From contig QZLF01000001.1 of NCBI GenBank assembly GCA_016771945.1, positions 372,001 to 436,000 of the forward strand: a stretch of 64,000 bases of DNA, given 5' to 3'. A program made the translations under genes and the position numbers. The stretch is from Candidatus Leucobacter sulfamidivorax (GTDB taxonomy: Bacteria; Actinomycetota; Actinomycetes; Actinomycetales; Microbacteriaceae). Shown in pieces: positions 26,170 to 34,733 of this stretch. How positions within the stretch are numbered: position 1 is the stretch's first letter; every line of letters starts with the position of its first letter. The notes under the pieces are model-generated. The model had not been told where the DNA came from and did not search any database. It saw nothing but the letters and a program-made list of their open reading frames with translations.

Positions 26170-27756
26170 ATGAACAGAAGAACGAAGCGAATCGCGCATC
26201 TCGCCGTCGCGGCGTCGGCAGTCATCGCGATGGGCGCGATGACCGCCTGCTCCTCCGGCGGCGGTGACGCCCCCGCCCCGTCCGGCGACGGCGGCGCCTC
26301 CGGCGGCGCGCTCAACATGGCGATCCCAGCCGACGAGGGCTGCATCGACCCCCAGCAGCTCGTCGGACGGTCGCAGCTGACCGTCGCCCGCGGCATGGTC
26401 GACTCGCTGGTCTACCAGGACGGGACCGATTTCAAGCCGTGGCTCGCGAGTTCCTGGGAGGTCAGCGACGACGTCACCAGTTACACCTTCGAGCTCCGCG
26501 ACGACGTCACTTTCAGCGACGGCAGCGCCCTCGACGCCCAGACCGTGGTCGACAACTTCAACGCCATCGTCGAACTCGGTTCGAAGGCGCGGCTGGCCTC
26601 GACGTATCTCGCGGGGGTCGACAGCATCACGGCGCCCGACGAGCGCACCGTCTCCGTGGTCTTCGCCGAGCCCAATGCCGCGTTCCTCGCGGCCGTCGCC
26701 ACGCCCAGCATGGGCATCCTGTCGGCAGCGAGCGCGGCCGAGGAGCAGTCGGCGCGGTGTCAGGGCTCGATCACCGGAAGCGGCCCCTTCGTGGTCGATT
26801 CCTACACTCCCAACGAGTCGATCAACCTCACGGCGCGCGACGACTACGCGTGGGGTCCCCTCCACGAGGGCCGTGCGTACCTCGATTCCGTCTCGGTGTC
26901 GATCGTCGCCGAGAGCAGTGTGCGCACGGGCACGCTCGTGAGCGGGCAGACCGACTACATCACCGAGGTGCAGCGCGCGGATCTGGCGACGCTCGAGGGC
27001 GCCGACATGCCGGTCGAGTCTCGGTCGAACCCGGGTCTCAGCCAGGGGCTGTTCGTGAATCCCGCGAGCGGACCGCTGGCCGACCAGGCCGTCCGCGAGG
27101 CCCTCATGCTCGGCGCGGATCGCCAGACGCTCATCGACACGACGCTGACTGAGTACCAGAAGCTCGCCACGAGCTCGCTCTCCTCCGCGACGCCCGGTTA
27201 CGTCGATAACTCGGACCTCGTCGTCTTCGACCCCGAGCAGGCGGAGAAGATCCTCGACGAGGCCGGCTGGACCCCGGGCGCCGACGGCATTCGCGAGAAG
27301 GACGGCCAGCGCCTGACGGTGTCGCTGCTCTACGGCAGCCAGCTCTACGGCTTCCTCGTGCCGCTGATGGAACTGCTGCAGCAGCAGTACGCCGCCATCG
27401 GCGTCGAGATGACGCTGCGGCCGCTGCCCGACGCCGACGCGAACACCGCGTGGATCAACAAGGACTTCGAGTTGCGCATTTCGGCGCTGACCCGCGCGGA
27501 GCCCGACGTGATGCGCACGGCGTTCCTCGGCACCGATCCCGCGCTCGATGCGCTGCTCACCGAGCAGCTCGCGACCGCGGACACCGCGGCCCGGATGGAC
27601 ATGGTCGCCGAGGCGCAGAAGATGCTGCTCACCGAGGGCTTCTTCGTGCCGATCAACGAGCTCGCGCTCCCGATGGCGCACAGCCAGCGGCTGGGCAACA
27701 TCCAGTACACGACCGACTCCCTGGTGCTCCTCTCGGAGCTGCAGCTCGCGTCGTGA
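26170..27756 (+). CDS. Extracellular solute-binding lipoprotein, family 5 (peptide/opine type)
   Basis: The protein is 528 aa. It starts with a lipoprotein signal (MNRRTKRIAHL, hydrophobic core, lipobox GAMTAC with Cys27), then a Gly/Ser/Pro linker. The SBP family 5 body includes SWEVSDDVTSYTFELRDDV and FSDGSALDAQTVVDNFN. It captures the substrate outside the membrane for the importer encoded just upstream. The binding-protein gene comes last among the transporter genes, which is less usual. A strong hairpin follows it, perhaps tuning expression of the enzymes downstream. Confidence 0.93.
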   Translation: MNRRTKRIAHLAVAASAVIAMGAMTACSSGGGDAPAPSGDGGASGGALNMAIPADEGCIDPQQLVGRSQLTVARGMVDSLVYQDGTDFKPWLASSWEVSDDVTSYTFELRDDVTFSDGSALDAQTVVDNFNAIVELGSKARLASTYLAGVDSITAPDERTVSVVFAEPNAAFLAAVATPSMGILSAASAAEEQSARCQGSITGSGPFVVDSYTPNESINLTARDDYAWGPLHEGRAYLDSVSVSIVAESSVRTGTLVSGQTDYITEVQRADLATLEGADMPVESRSNPGLSQGLFVNPASGPLADQAVREALMLGADRQTLIDTTLTEYQKLATSSLSSATPGYVDNSDLVVFDPEQAEKILDEAGWTPGADGIREKDGQRLTVSLLYGSQLYGFLVPLMELLQQQYAAIGVEMTLRPLPDADANTAWINKDFELRISALTRAEPDVMRTAFLGTDPALDALLTEQLATADTAARMDMVAEAQKMLLTEGFFVPINELALPMAHSQRLGNIQYTTDSLVLLSELQLAS

Positions 27757-27759
27757 TCC

Positions 27760-27795
27760 CTCCGGGGCGGAGCGGACACCCGCTCCGCCCCGGAG
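27760..27795 (+). terminator. Strong hairpin between transporter and enzyme genes
   Basis: CTCCGGGGCGGAGCG (27760-27774) and CGCTCCGCCCCGGAG (27781-27795) form a perfect 15-bp stem with a 6-base loop right after the binding-protein stop. No T-tract follows. It may be a partial terminator or an mRNA-stabilising hairpin rather than the end of the operon. Confidence 0.7.
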
Positions 27796-27863
27796 CCCCC
27801 GAGACCCCGGATGGGCTCCGGGGCCACCGAACCCGCTGATCCCACGGACCGAGGAAGGACCTC

Positions 27864-28865
27864 ATGCGCGCATACACCGTCGTGGGCGCGGGCGCCATCG
27901 GCAGCTCGCTCGCCGCGCATCTCGCGGGCCGAGGCGCGGATGTGACGATCGTCGACGCGGATCCCGCCCACGTCGAGGCGATCAGCACCTCCGGCATCAC
28001 GCTCGTGCGCGGCGGCGAGCCGTCGAGCACGGGGCCGCTGCGCGCGGTGACGCCGGAGGAGCTCGACGGTCCGCTCGATCGGGTGCTGCTCGCCACGAAG
28101 TCCCACCACCTGCGGAGCGCGCTGCCCTGGCTCGCCGAGCGCCTGGCGCCCGACGGCCTCGCGGTCGTCTGCCAGAACGGGCTCGGCTATGCGGCCGCGG
28201 TCGCCGAGCTGGGCGAGGCGCGGGTGGTGCCGGCGCTCGTCAACTTCGCCGCCGACCGGATCGCGCCGGGCACAATCAGGGCGGGCGGCGCCGGGGAGCT
28301 CGTCTTCGGCGAGATCGACGGCTCCGAATCGGCGCGGGTCGAGGAGCTCCGGGAGGACTTCGCGGGCTTCGGCACGGTCGGCACGACGCCTGACATCGTC
28401 GGGCTGCTCTGGTCGAAGCGGATCCTCGCGGTGCTGCTCACCGCGACGGCGGTGGCCGACGACGACCTGCCGGTGCTCGTCTTCCGCTATCGCGAGGTCA
28501 TGATCGCGCTCGCCGCGGAGGCCGTCGCCGTCGCGCGGGCCCGGGGCGTGCGCTTCGAGGAGTTCGACGGCATCGACTGGGAGCGGCTCGATGCCCGCCC
28601 CGACGAGACCGTCGACGCCGTCGAGGCGTTCCTGCGCTCGGTCCCCGACAAGCCGCGCAGCGGCGTGTTCCGCGACCTGCGCGACGGCCGCGTGCCGTGC
28701 GAGGCCTCCGGCGACCTCGAGCAGCTGCTCGGCGCCGCGCGCGAGACCGCTGTGAACGTCCCGCTGCTCGCCCGGCTGCATGCCACCATCGTCGATCTCG
28801 AGCAGGGGCGCGCCGGCTTCGACCACGGCCACCTCGACCGACTGGCCGCCGAGATCCATCACTAG
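27864..28865 (+). CDS. Ketopantoate reductase family NAD(P)H oxidoreductase
   Basis: The protein is 333 aa with an N-terminal Rossmann motif (VVGAGAIGSSLAAHLAGRGA) and the ApbA/PanE C-terminal helical domain (FLRSVPDKPRSGVFRDL). Family members reduce 2-keto acids with a branched beta-carbon, as ketopantoate reductase does in CoA synthesis. Its place among amidase and monooxygenase genes suggests a catabolic paralogue acting on a keto or hydroxy acid product and not vitamin synthesis. It follows AGGAAGGAC. Confidence 0.85.
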   Translation: MRAYTVVGAGAIGSSLAAHLAGRGADVTIVDADPAHVEAISTSGITLVRGGEPSSTGPLRAVTPEELDGPLDRVLLATKSHHLRSALPWLAERLAPDGLAVVCQNGLGYAAAVAELGEARVVPALVNFAADRIAPGTIRAGGAGELVFGEIDGSESARVEELREDFAGFGTVGTTPDIVGLLWSKRILAVLLTATAVADDDLPVLVFRYREVMIALAAEAVAVARARGVRFEEFDGIDWERLDARPDETVDAVEAFLRSVPDKPRSGVFRDLRDGRVPCEASGDLEQLLGAARETAVNVPLLARLHATIVDLEQGRAGFDHGHLDRLAAEIHH

Positions 28866-28884
28866 ACACCGATTGAAGGAAGCA

Positions 28885-30075
28885 ATGTCCCTCACGATTC
28901 CCTCCGGGCCGCGGACGCCCAAGACCCGCAGGAACGACTCGACGATGCGGTTCGGCCTCATGTGGCCGAACTCCCCGTCTCCCAACGTGACCTCGGGGGT
29001 CATGGCCGCCGGCAACCCCGACGTGCTGCAGATCGACTCGCACATCGCGCTCGCGCAGACGGCGGAGAAGATCGGCGTCGACTTCGTCTTCTTCGCCGAC
29101 GGCTACACGAACCACGGCAAGCACAACGCGCGGGTCGGCCACGGCGAGCCGTGCATCTCGGCTCCGATCTGGGCGCCGATCGTGATGGCGGCCACCGAGC
29201 ACATCGGCGTCGTCACCACCATGCACGCGCGCTACCTCTCCCCGGTCGTGCTGGCCCGCCTCGGCGCGAACCTCGACGTGCTCTCCGGGGGCCGCTGGGG
29301 CTGGAACATCGTGCCGGGCTCCAAGGGCTCCGAGGAGGCGCTCTTCGGCCTCGACGATCCCGTGGACCACGACGAGCGGTACGCGCTGGTCGCCGAGACC
29401 CTCGCCGCCGTGCGCACGCTCTGGGGCGCGCGCGGCGAGCCCATCGACTTCCAGGGCAGGTACAGCCACCACCAGGGCGTGCCCCGCGGCCCCTATCCGA
29501 TCCAGGAGTCCCCCGCGATCTTCAACGCCGGCGTCTCGGAGGCGGGCAAGAGCTTCATCGCCGAGCACGCCGACTACGCCTTCTTCGCCGTGACCGATGA
29601 CCTCGACGCGGTCAAGCAGACCGTGGACGACCTCTCGGCGCGCGCCGAGGCCGCCGGCCGCGATCCGCTCTCCGTGAGCGCCGCCGGGTCCATCGGGATC
29701 GTGCTCGGCAGGACCCATGAGGAGGCCCAGGAGAAGTACCGGGCCATCGTCGACTCCGTCGACATGGAGGCCGCCCGCGGCTGGGCCCGGGGCTTCCTCG
29801 GCGGCAGCCAGACCTACCAGAAGACCTTCGGCACCGACCTCGACGCCGCCGCGCGCAAGATCGGCGTCGCAGCCGGCAGCACCGTGCTCGTCGGCACGGC
29901 CGAGGAGGTGGCCGAGCAGCTGATCGACATCCATCGCAGCACGGGTCTGCGCGGCTACATGCTGCTGACCCTCAACTGGAACCCCGAGGAGGTGGCGCTC
30001 ATCGGAGACGTCTTCCCCCACCTGCAGCAGGCCGGCGTCTGGACCCCGCCGGCCGAGCGCGGCTGGTCCTGGTGA
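28885..30075 (+). CDS. LLM-class flavin-dependent oxidoreductase
   Basis: The ATG at 28885 follows GAAGGAAG; the protein is 396 aa. It is a luciferase-like TIM barrel with SGGRWGWNIVPGSKGSEEA and a C-terminal LVGTAEEVAEQL. It is expected to use FMNH2 and O2 (or F420 in some relatives) to oxygenate or desaturate the imported compound. It lies 19 bp after the ketopantoate-reductase-like gene and 50 bp before an amidohydrolase, so oxidation and hydrolysis are likely coupled steps. Confidence 0.85.
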   Translation: MSLTIPSGPRTPKTRRNDSTMRFGLMWPNSPSPNVTSGVMAAGNPDVLQIDSHIALAQTAEKIGVDFVFFADGYTNHGKHNARVGHGEPCISAPIWAPIVMAATEHIGVVTTMHARYLSPVVLARLGANLDVLSGGRWGWNIVPGSKGSEEALFGLDDPVDHDERYALVAETLAAVRTLWGARGEPIDFQGRYSHHQGVPRGPYPIQESPAIFNAGVSEAGKSFIAEHADYAFFAVTDDLDAVKQTVDDLSARAEAAGRDPLSVSAAGSIGIVLGRTHEEAQEKYRAIVDSVDMEAARGWARGFLGGSQTYQKTFGTDLDAAARKIGVAAGSTVLVGTAEEVAEQLIDIHRSTGLRGYMLLTLNWNPEEVALIGDVFPHLQQAGVWTPPAERGWSW

Positions 30076-30125
30076 CCGGCCCGGGGCGCCCCGATATCCC
30101 ACAAGACGCGAATGCGAAGGAGACC

Positions 30126-31184
30126 ATGATGCAGCCGGTACCCATGTGCGAGTTCACCGACGAGGAGAACGACGCGCGACTCGACGCGGGCGGATCGAAC
30201 CGCACCGACCTGCGCGCGATCGACGTGCACGTCCACTATCTGCCGCCCCGCTACCGCGGCCTCGTCGTGGGCGCGGGCATCAGCAAGCCCGACGGCCATG
30301 TCGGCGGCGTGCCGGAGTGGAGCGCCGAGGCCCATCTCGAGCACATGGAGCGGCTCGGCATCGAGACCTCGGTCGTGTCGATCTCGACCCCCGGCGTCGA
30401 GTTCACCGGCGAGCTGCCGGACGGGATCCTGGCCGCCCGCACGGCGAACGAGGAAGGCGCGGAGCTCGTCGCAGCCCATCCCGGCAGGTTCGGCTTCTAC
30501 GCCGCGCTCCCCGCGTCCGACGTCGATGCGGCTCTCGCCGAACTCGAGTACGCCGATGACGAGCTCGGCGCGTGGGGCGTGTCCCTGCTGAGCAACGTGC
30601 GCGGCACCTACATCGGCGACCCCTCGCTCGAGCCGCTCTGGGCCGAGCTGTCGCGGCGCAGCATGCCCGTGCTCATCCACCCCACGCAGCCGTCGAACCT
30701 CGTGGAAGGTGTCATGGAGGGATGGTCGAAATCGATGTACGAGTACTTCTTCGACAGCACCCGCGCCATCATCGGGCTGATCTTCTCGGGCATGCTGGAG
30801 CGCAACCCCGGCGTCAAGCTCGTCGTGCCGCACGCCGGGGCGGCCCTGCCCGCGCTCGCGCGTCGCATCGAGCGGAACGTGTGGCGCGCGAACCGGCTCG
30901 AGCCCGGCAGCCACCCCTCGTTCGTCGGCTCGCTGCAGAACTGCTACTTCGACCTCGCCGGCAGCGTCGTGCCGTACCAGCTGCCCTCCCTGCTCAGCCT
31001 CATCGACGACACCCGCATCCTCGCCGGCAGCGACTACCCCTTCACGGGCCACCAGATGGGAGCCGAGCTCATGGCCGATCTGCGCACCACCGAGCTGCTC
31101 TCCCCCGAGCAGAAGCGCCGGATCCTGCGCACGAACGCGGGCGCGGTCTTCCCGCAGCTGGCGGAGAGCGGGGTGGCACTGTGA
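30126..31184 (+). CDS. Amidohydrolase-2 family metal-dependent hydrolase or decarboxylase
   Basis: The protein is 352 aa. It has an HxH near residues 35-37 (DVHVHYLPP), a histidine in VLIHPTQPSN, another in VVPHAGAALPALARR and a final aspartate in LAGSDYPFTG, all expected of the ACMSD / gamma-resorcylate decarboxylase group. Such enzymes decarboxylate aromatic acids or hydrolyse lactone/amide bonds. A GTG start for the next gene overlaps its stop. The two possible chemistries cannot be told apart here. Confidence 0.85.
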   Translation: MMQPVPMCEFTDEENDARLDAGGSNRTDLRAIDVHVHYLPPRYRGLVVGAGISKPDGHVGGVPEWSAEAHLEHMERLGIETSVVSISTPGVEFTGELPDGILAARTANEEGAELVAAHPGRFGFYAALPASDVDAALAELEYADDELGAWGVSLLSNVRGTYIGDPSLEPLWAELSRRSMPVLIHPTQPSNLVEGVMEGWSKSMYEYFFDSTRAIIGLIFSGMLERNPGVKLVVPHAGAALPALARRIERNVWRANRLEPGSHPSFVGSLQNCYFDLAGSVVPYQLPSLLSLIDDTRILAGSDYPFTGHQMGAELMADLRTTELLSPEQKRRILRTNAGAVFPQLAESGVAL

Positions 31185-32440
31185 GCGGCACCCGCGACTT
31201 CCCCCAGGCCTCGGGCTACGAGGGCTACCGGTCGTTCCAGTACCTGAGGGCGGGCATCGACTACAAGGACTACGAGTGGGAGGCCGAGATCGACCGACTG
31301 CCGCTCTACGAGGCGGGCCTCACGCCCGAGCAGGCCGCGCACGCCGAGCGCCTGCTCCAGGAGAGCCTCGTCATCAGCCTGCACGACCACCCCCAGGTCT
31401 ACCCGAGGAACGTCATCGACGAGGGTCCCGACTACGCCTCGCAGGGGCGTACTCCGGTCGGCTACGAGGGGCTCTCCTATTCGGGAATGGACGTCGTCTT
31501 CGACAATCTCGCGGGCCCAACCGGCTGCATCATGAGTCGTTACGGCTGGGACTGGAACGACGTTGTCTACGACATCGGGCACCGACTCGCCGATGTCGCG
31601 CACCAGCGCTACGTCGAGATCATCCGCACCGTGTCCGAGATCGAGTCGATCCGCGGCACGGGTCGTCTCGGCATGGTGCTCGCGCTTGAGGCCGCGTCAC
31701 CGATCGACAACGACATCGACCGGGTCGACATCCTCTACGGCTTCGGCATCCGGCAGATGGGCCTCGTCTACAACGAATCCAATCTGCTCGGCGGTGGTCT
31801 CAAGGAGTACCGCGACGGTGGGCTGACGAGGTTCGGCCACCGCGTCGTCGAGCGGATGAACCGGCTCGGCATGTCGGTCGACCTCTCCCACGCCGGCGAC
31901 CGCACGACGCTCGACGCCATCGCCGCCTCGGAGGCGCCGGTCATGATCACCCACGCCGGCGCTCGCGGTGTCTGGCCGAGCGAGCGCATGAAGCCGGACA
32001 GCGTGCTCAAGGCGCTCGCCGAGAGGGACGGACTCTTCGGCATCGAGGCGGCCCCGAACTCGACGCTCACCCCGCAGCACGACACGCACACCCTCGACGC
32101 CGTCATGGCGCACTTCGAGTACTGCGTCGAACTGATGGGGATCGACCACGTCACCTTCGGCCCGGACACCCTCTACGCCGATCATGCCAGGCTGCACGAG
32201 GCCTTCGCGGGTGTCTTCGGCAACGCGGGCGAGCAGCGACACGTCGGCCCGGATCCGGAGACGCGCATCGGGGTCACCGACCCGGCGAAGCCGAAGTCCG
32301 ACTGGTGTGCGGGCATGGAGAACCCCACCGAGAACTTCCGCAACGCGATCGGCTGGCTCGTCGCTCACGGATACTCGGACGACGACATCCGCAAGGTGGT
32401 CGGGGGGAACACGCTCCGCGTGCTCGAACGATCATGGTGA
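31181..32440 (+). CDS. Membrane dipeptidase family (M19) hydrolase
   Basis: The GTG at 31181 overlaps the preceding stop; the protein is 419 aa. Zinc-site motifs of renal-type dipeptidases are present: ISLHDHPQVYP (HxD), EAASPI, DLSHAGDRT and ITHAGARG. There is no signal peptide, so it is cytoplasmic. M19 enzymes cleave dipeptides, beta-lactam-like amides and other small amides. With the M20 enzyme next to it, it may release an amino acid from the ring-opened product. It overlaps the next gene by seven bases. Confidence 0.88.
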   Translation: MSGTRDFPQASGYEGYRSFQYLRAGIDYKDYEWEAEIDRLPLYEAGLTPEQAAHAERLLQESLVISLHDHPQVYPRNVIDEGPDYASQGRTPVGYEGLSYSGMDVVFDNLAGPTGCIMSRYGWDWNDVVYDIGHRLADVAHQRYVEIIRTVSEIESIRGTGRLGMVLALEAASPIDNDIDRVDILYGFGIRQMGLVYNESNLLGGGLKEYRDGGLTRFGHRVVERMNRLGMSVDLSHAGDRTTLDAIAASEAPVMITHAGARGVWPSERMKPDSVLKALAERDGLFGIEAAPNSTLTPQHDTHTLDAVMAHFEYCVELMGIDHVTFGPDTLYADHARLHEAFAGVFGNAGEQRHVGPDPETRIGVTDPAKPKSDWCAGMENPTENFRNAIGWLVAHGYSDDDIRKVVGGNTLRVLERSW

Positions 32441-33711
32441 CCGAGACCCCCGGCGAGCTCGCGATCCGGGTGTATCGCGAGCTGCACCGCCACCCCGAGA
32501 TTGGCCTGCGCGTGCCACGCACGCTGCGGACGATCGAGGAGGCGCTCGCGGGACTTCCGCTCGAGCTGCACCGCGGCGAGGCGATCGACTCGCTCGTCGC
32601 GGTGCTGCCGGGCCCCGCCGGGGGGCCGGTCGCCGTGCTGCGGGCCGACACGGACGCACTGCCCATCGAGGAGTCCTCCGAGCACGAGCTGCGCTCCGAG
32701 ATCGAGGGCGCGATGCACGCCTGCGGCCACGACGGCCACTCGGCCATGCTCGTGGGCGCCGCGCACGCGCTCGCCGCCTCCGAGCTGCGGCCGCCGGGAC
32801 CGGTGGTGATGATGTGGCAGCCCGGCGAGGAGGGCTACGAGGGCATGGCCGCGATGATCGACGAGGGGCTCATGGAGCTCGTGGACGGGCTCGGGCCGGT
32901 GCAGCGCAGCTACGGGCTGCACCTGCTCTCGGATCCCGGGGTGCCGCGCGGGGTGTTCACCGGCCGGGCGGGGCCGAGCCACGCCTCGACGGCGACCTTC
33001 GAGATCGTGCTCGAGGGACGCGGCGGCCACGCGGCCTTCCCGCATCTGGCGGAGGATCCGGTTCCCGCCTGCGCCGCGCTCATCTCGGCGCTGAACGTCG
33101 CGATGACCCGCACGCGGGACCCCTTCGACCCGGCCGTACTCACGGTCGGGGCCGTGGCGGCCGGCGACGCGCCGAACGTCATCGCGGAGCGCGCCGTGCT
33201 GCGGGGGACGATCCGAGCGTACTCGGTCGCCTCCGGTGAGCAGATCGTCGGCATGGTCCGGCGGACCGCTGACGGCATCGCCGCCGCGCACGGGCTGCGG
33301 GCGGAGGTCCTGATCGAGGGCGGCTACCCGTCCGTCGTCAACGACGCGGCCTGCGTGGAGCACTTCGCCGATGTCGTGACCGCCGCCCTCGGCGAGGGGC
33401 GGTTCCAGCCCATGAGGAATCCGCTGCCCGCGGGCGACGACTACGCGCGCCTGCTCGAGCGGATCCCCGGTGCCTTCTTCATGTTGGGCGCGGGGCTGCC
33501 GGACGCCGCCGGGACGATGCACCCGAACCACTCGCCGGGGGTGCGGTTCGACGAGTCGGTGCTGGTCGACGGCGTCGCGGCGCTCGCCGCCATCGCGCTC
33601 GACCCGCTGCCCGCGGCCGGGACCGAGGAGGCGGCCGGGACCGCGGAACCGCGGGTGAGGGGATTCCGGGCGGCGGCGGATTCGGACATGCTCGAAGGAG
33701 ACACGGAATGA
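32434..33711 (+). CDS. M20 family amidohydrolase (aminoacylase/hippuricase type)
   Basis: The protein is 425 aa, with the two-zinc amidase pattern: YRELHRHPEIGL, HACGHDGHSAML, WQPGEEGYEGM and the late MHPNHSPGVRF. A dimerisation domain (GRGGHAAFPHLAEDPVPA) separates the two halves of the catalytic domain. Such enzymes remove acyl groups from amino acids (HipO, AbgB, IAA-amino acid hydrolases). The Ala/Glu/Pro-rich C-terminus (residues ~390-425) is outside the family core. It overlaps both neighbouring genes. Confidence 0.9.
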   Translation: MVTETPGELAIRVYRELHRHPEIGLRVPRTLRTIEEALAGLPLELHRGEAIDSLVAVLPGPAGGPVAVLRADTDALPIEESSEHELRSEIEGAMHACGHDGHSAMLVGAAHALAASELRPPGPVVMMWQPGEEGYEGMAAMIDEGLMELVDGLGPVQRSYGLHLLSDPGVPRGVFTGRAGPSHASTATFEIVLEGRGGHAAFPHLAEDPVPACAALISALNVAMTRTRDPFDPAVLTVGAVAAGDAPNVIAERAVLRGTIRAYSVASGEQIVGMVRRTADGIAAAHGLRAEVLIEGGYPSVVNDAACVEHFADVVTAALGEGRFQPMRNPLPAGDDYARLLERIPGAFFMLGAGLPDAAGTMHPNHSPGVRFDESVLVDGVAALAAIALDPLPAAGTEEAAGTAEPRVRGFRAAADSDMLEGDTE

Positions 33712-34478
33712 AGGAGGCGACGATGAAGGGGTTCGCGGGCAAGGTGGCGGTCGTCACCGGTGCGAGCGGGGATATCGGCCTGGCCATCGCGCGCGAGCTC
33801 GCCGCGGGCGGGGCCGCGGTCTGGTGCGTCGACGTCAGGCCGCCGGCGCAGGGGATCGAGGGCGAGGAGGGGCTGCGGTACGCGGAGCTCGACATCACCG
33901 ATTCCGCCGCGGTGACGGCGTTCTTCGAGCGGGTGCGGGCCGAGGGCGGCCCGGCGACGCTCGTGGTGAACGCCGCGGGCGGCCCCGGGAGCGTGCGCAC
34001 CCCTGTCGACGAGGTCACCGACGAGGCGTGGCACCGGGTGCTCACCCTGAACCTGACGGGCACCTTCCACTGCTGCCGGGAGGCCGTGCGGCACCTGAAG
34101 GCGGCGGGGCTGCCGGGCTCGATCGTCAACATCTCCTCGGGGGCGGGCAGGACGTACTCCCGCACCGGGGTGCAGGCCTACGCCGCGGCGAAGGCCGGGG
34201 TCATCGGCCTGACGCGGCAGCTGGCCCGCGAGCTGGGGCCGCACGGCATCCGCGTCAACTGCGTCGCGCCGGGCCTCATCGTCTCGGACGGCACGCGCGA
34301 GGAGATCGGCCGCCTCGGCGACGAGAATCTCGCCACCCACCTGAGCGGAGTCTCGATGGGCCGCCTCGGCGAGGCGGAGGACATGGTCGCGCCCGTCGTG
34401 TTCTTCCTCGACGATGCCGCGGGCTATGTGACGGGGCAGACGATCAGCGCCGACGGCGGCTCGATCATGCTCGGCTGA
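33708..34478 (+). CDS. Short-chain dehydrogenase/reductase
   Basis: The protein has TGASGDIGLAIAREL (NAD(P)-binding), a central NAAGGPG, catalytic Ser in NISSGAGRTYS and YAAAKAG (YxxxK). It is 256 aa from the ATG at 33708 (ATGA overlap, GAAGGAG upstream) or 251 aa from 33723 (AAGGAGG upstream); both are plausible and the choice is open. It is the last gene of the operon, before a strong terminator, and probably oxidises an alcohol intermediate released by the hydrolases. Confidence 0.9.
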   Translation: MKEATMKGFAGKVAVVTGASGDIGLAIARELAAGGAAVWCVDVRPPAQGIEGEEGLRYAELDITDSAAVTAFFERVRAEGGPATLVVNAAGGPGSVRTPVDEVTDEAWHRVLTLNLTGTFHCCREAVRHLKAAGLPGSIVNISSGAGRTYSRTGVQAYAAAKAGVIGLTRQLARELGPHGIRVNCVAPGLIVSDGTREEIGRLGDENLATHLSGVSMGRLGEAEDMVAPVVFFLDDAAGYVTGQTISADGGSIMLG

Positions 34479-34488
34479 GCACTCCTCC

Positions 34489-34531
34489 GGAAGCGCGGTG
34501 CGCCCTCTTCGAAGGGGCGCACCGCGCTTCC
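34489..34531 (+). terminator. Operon terminator hairpin
   Basis: GGAAGCGCGGTGCGCCC (34489-34505) and GGGCGCACCGCGCTTCC (34515-34531) form a perfect 17-bp stem with a 9-base loop just after the SDR stop. It is the clearest terminator in the window and closes the operon that began at 22548. Confidence 0.85.
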
Positions 34532-34733
34532 GCGTCCCCGGTCCGGCACGGTTCGGATCGCCGTTGATTCAATATGAGACAACCCGCCCGAGGCCGCTCC
34601 GGCCCGCCTAGCATGAGGATTCACGAGGCGGGACCTCGGCGGCGGCGGCGAATCGAACGGCCCGGGCCTCCGATCGTCCTGCACGGCGGGCCGGGCTCTC
34701 GGAGCCGAGCCGGACGATTCGAGGGAGAGCAAC
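34532..34733. promoter_or_regulatory. Intergenic region upstream of hyuA/hyuB pair 1
   Basis: The gap contains an A/T-rich patch, TTGATTCAATATGAGACAA, at 34564-34582, the likely promoter or regulator site, and GAGGGAGAG before the GTG at 34734. No second hexamer at a proper distance was recognised. Confidence 0.4.

Noticed and set aside
27760-27795. Hairpin as proof that the importer operon ends at the binding-protein gene
   Set aside because: All following genes run in the same direction with tight spacing and no new promoter was found before 27864, so read-through is more likely than full termination.
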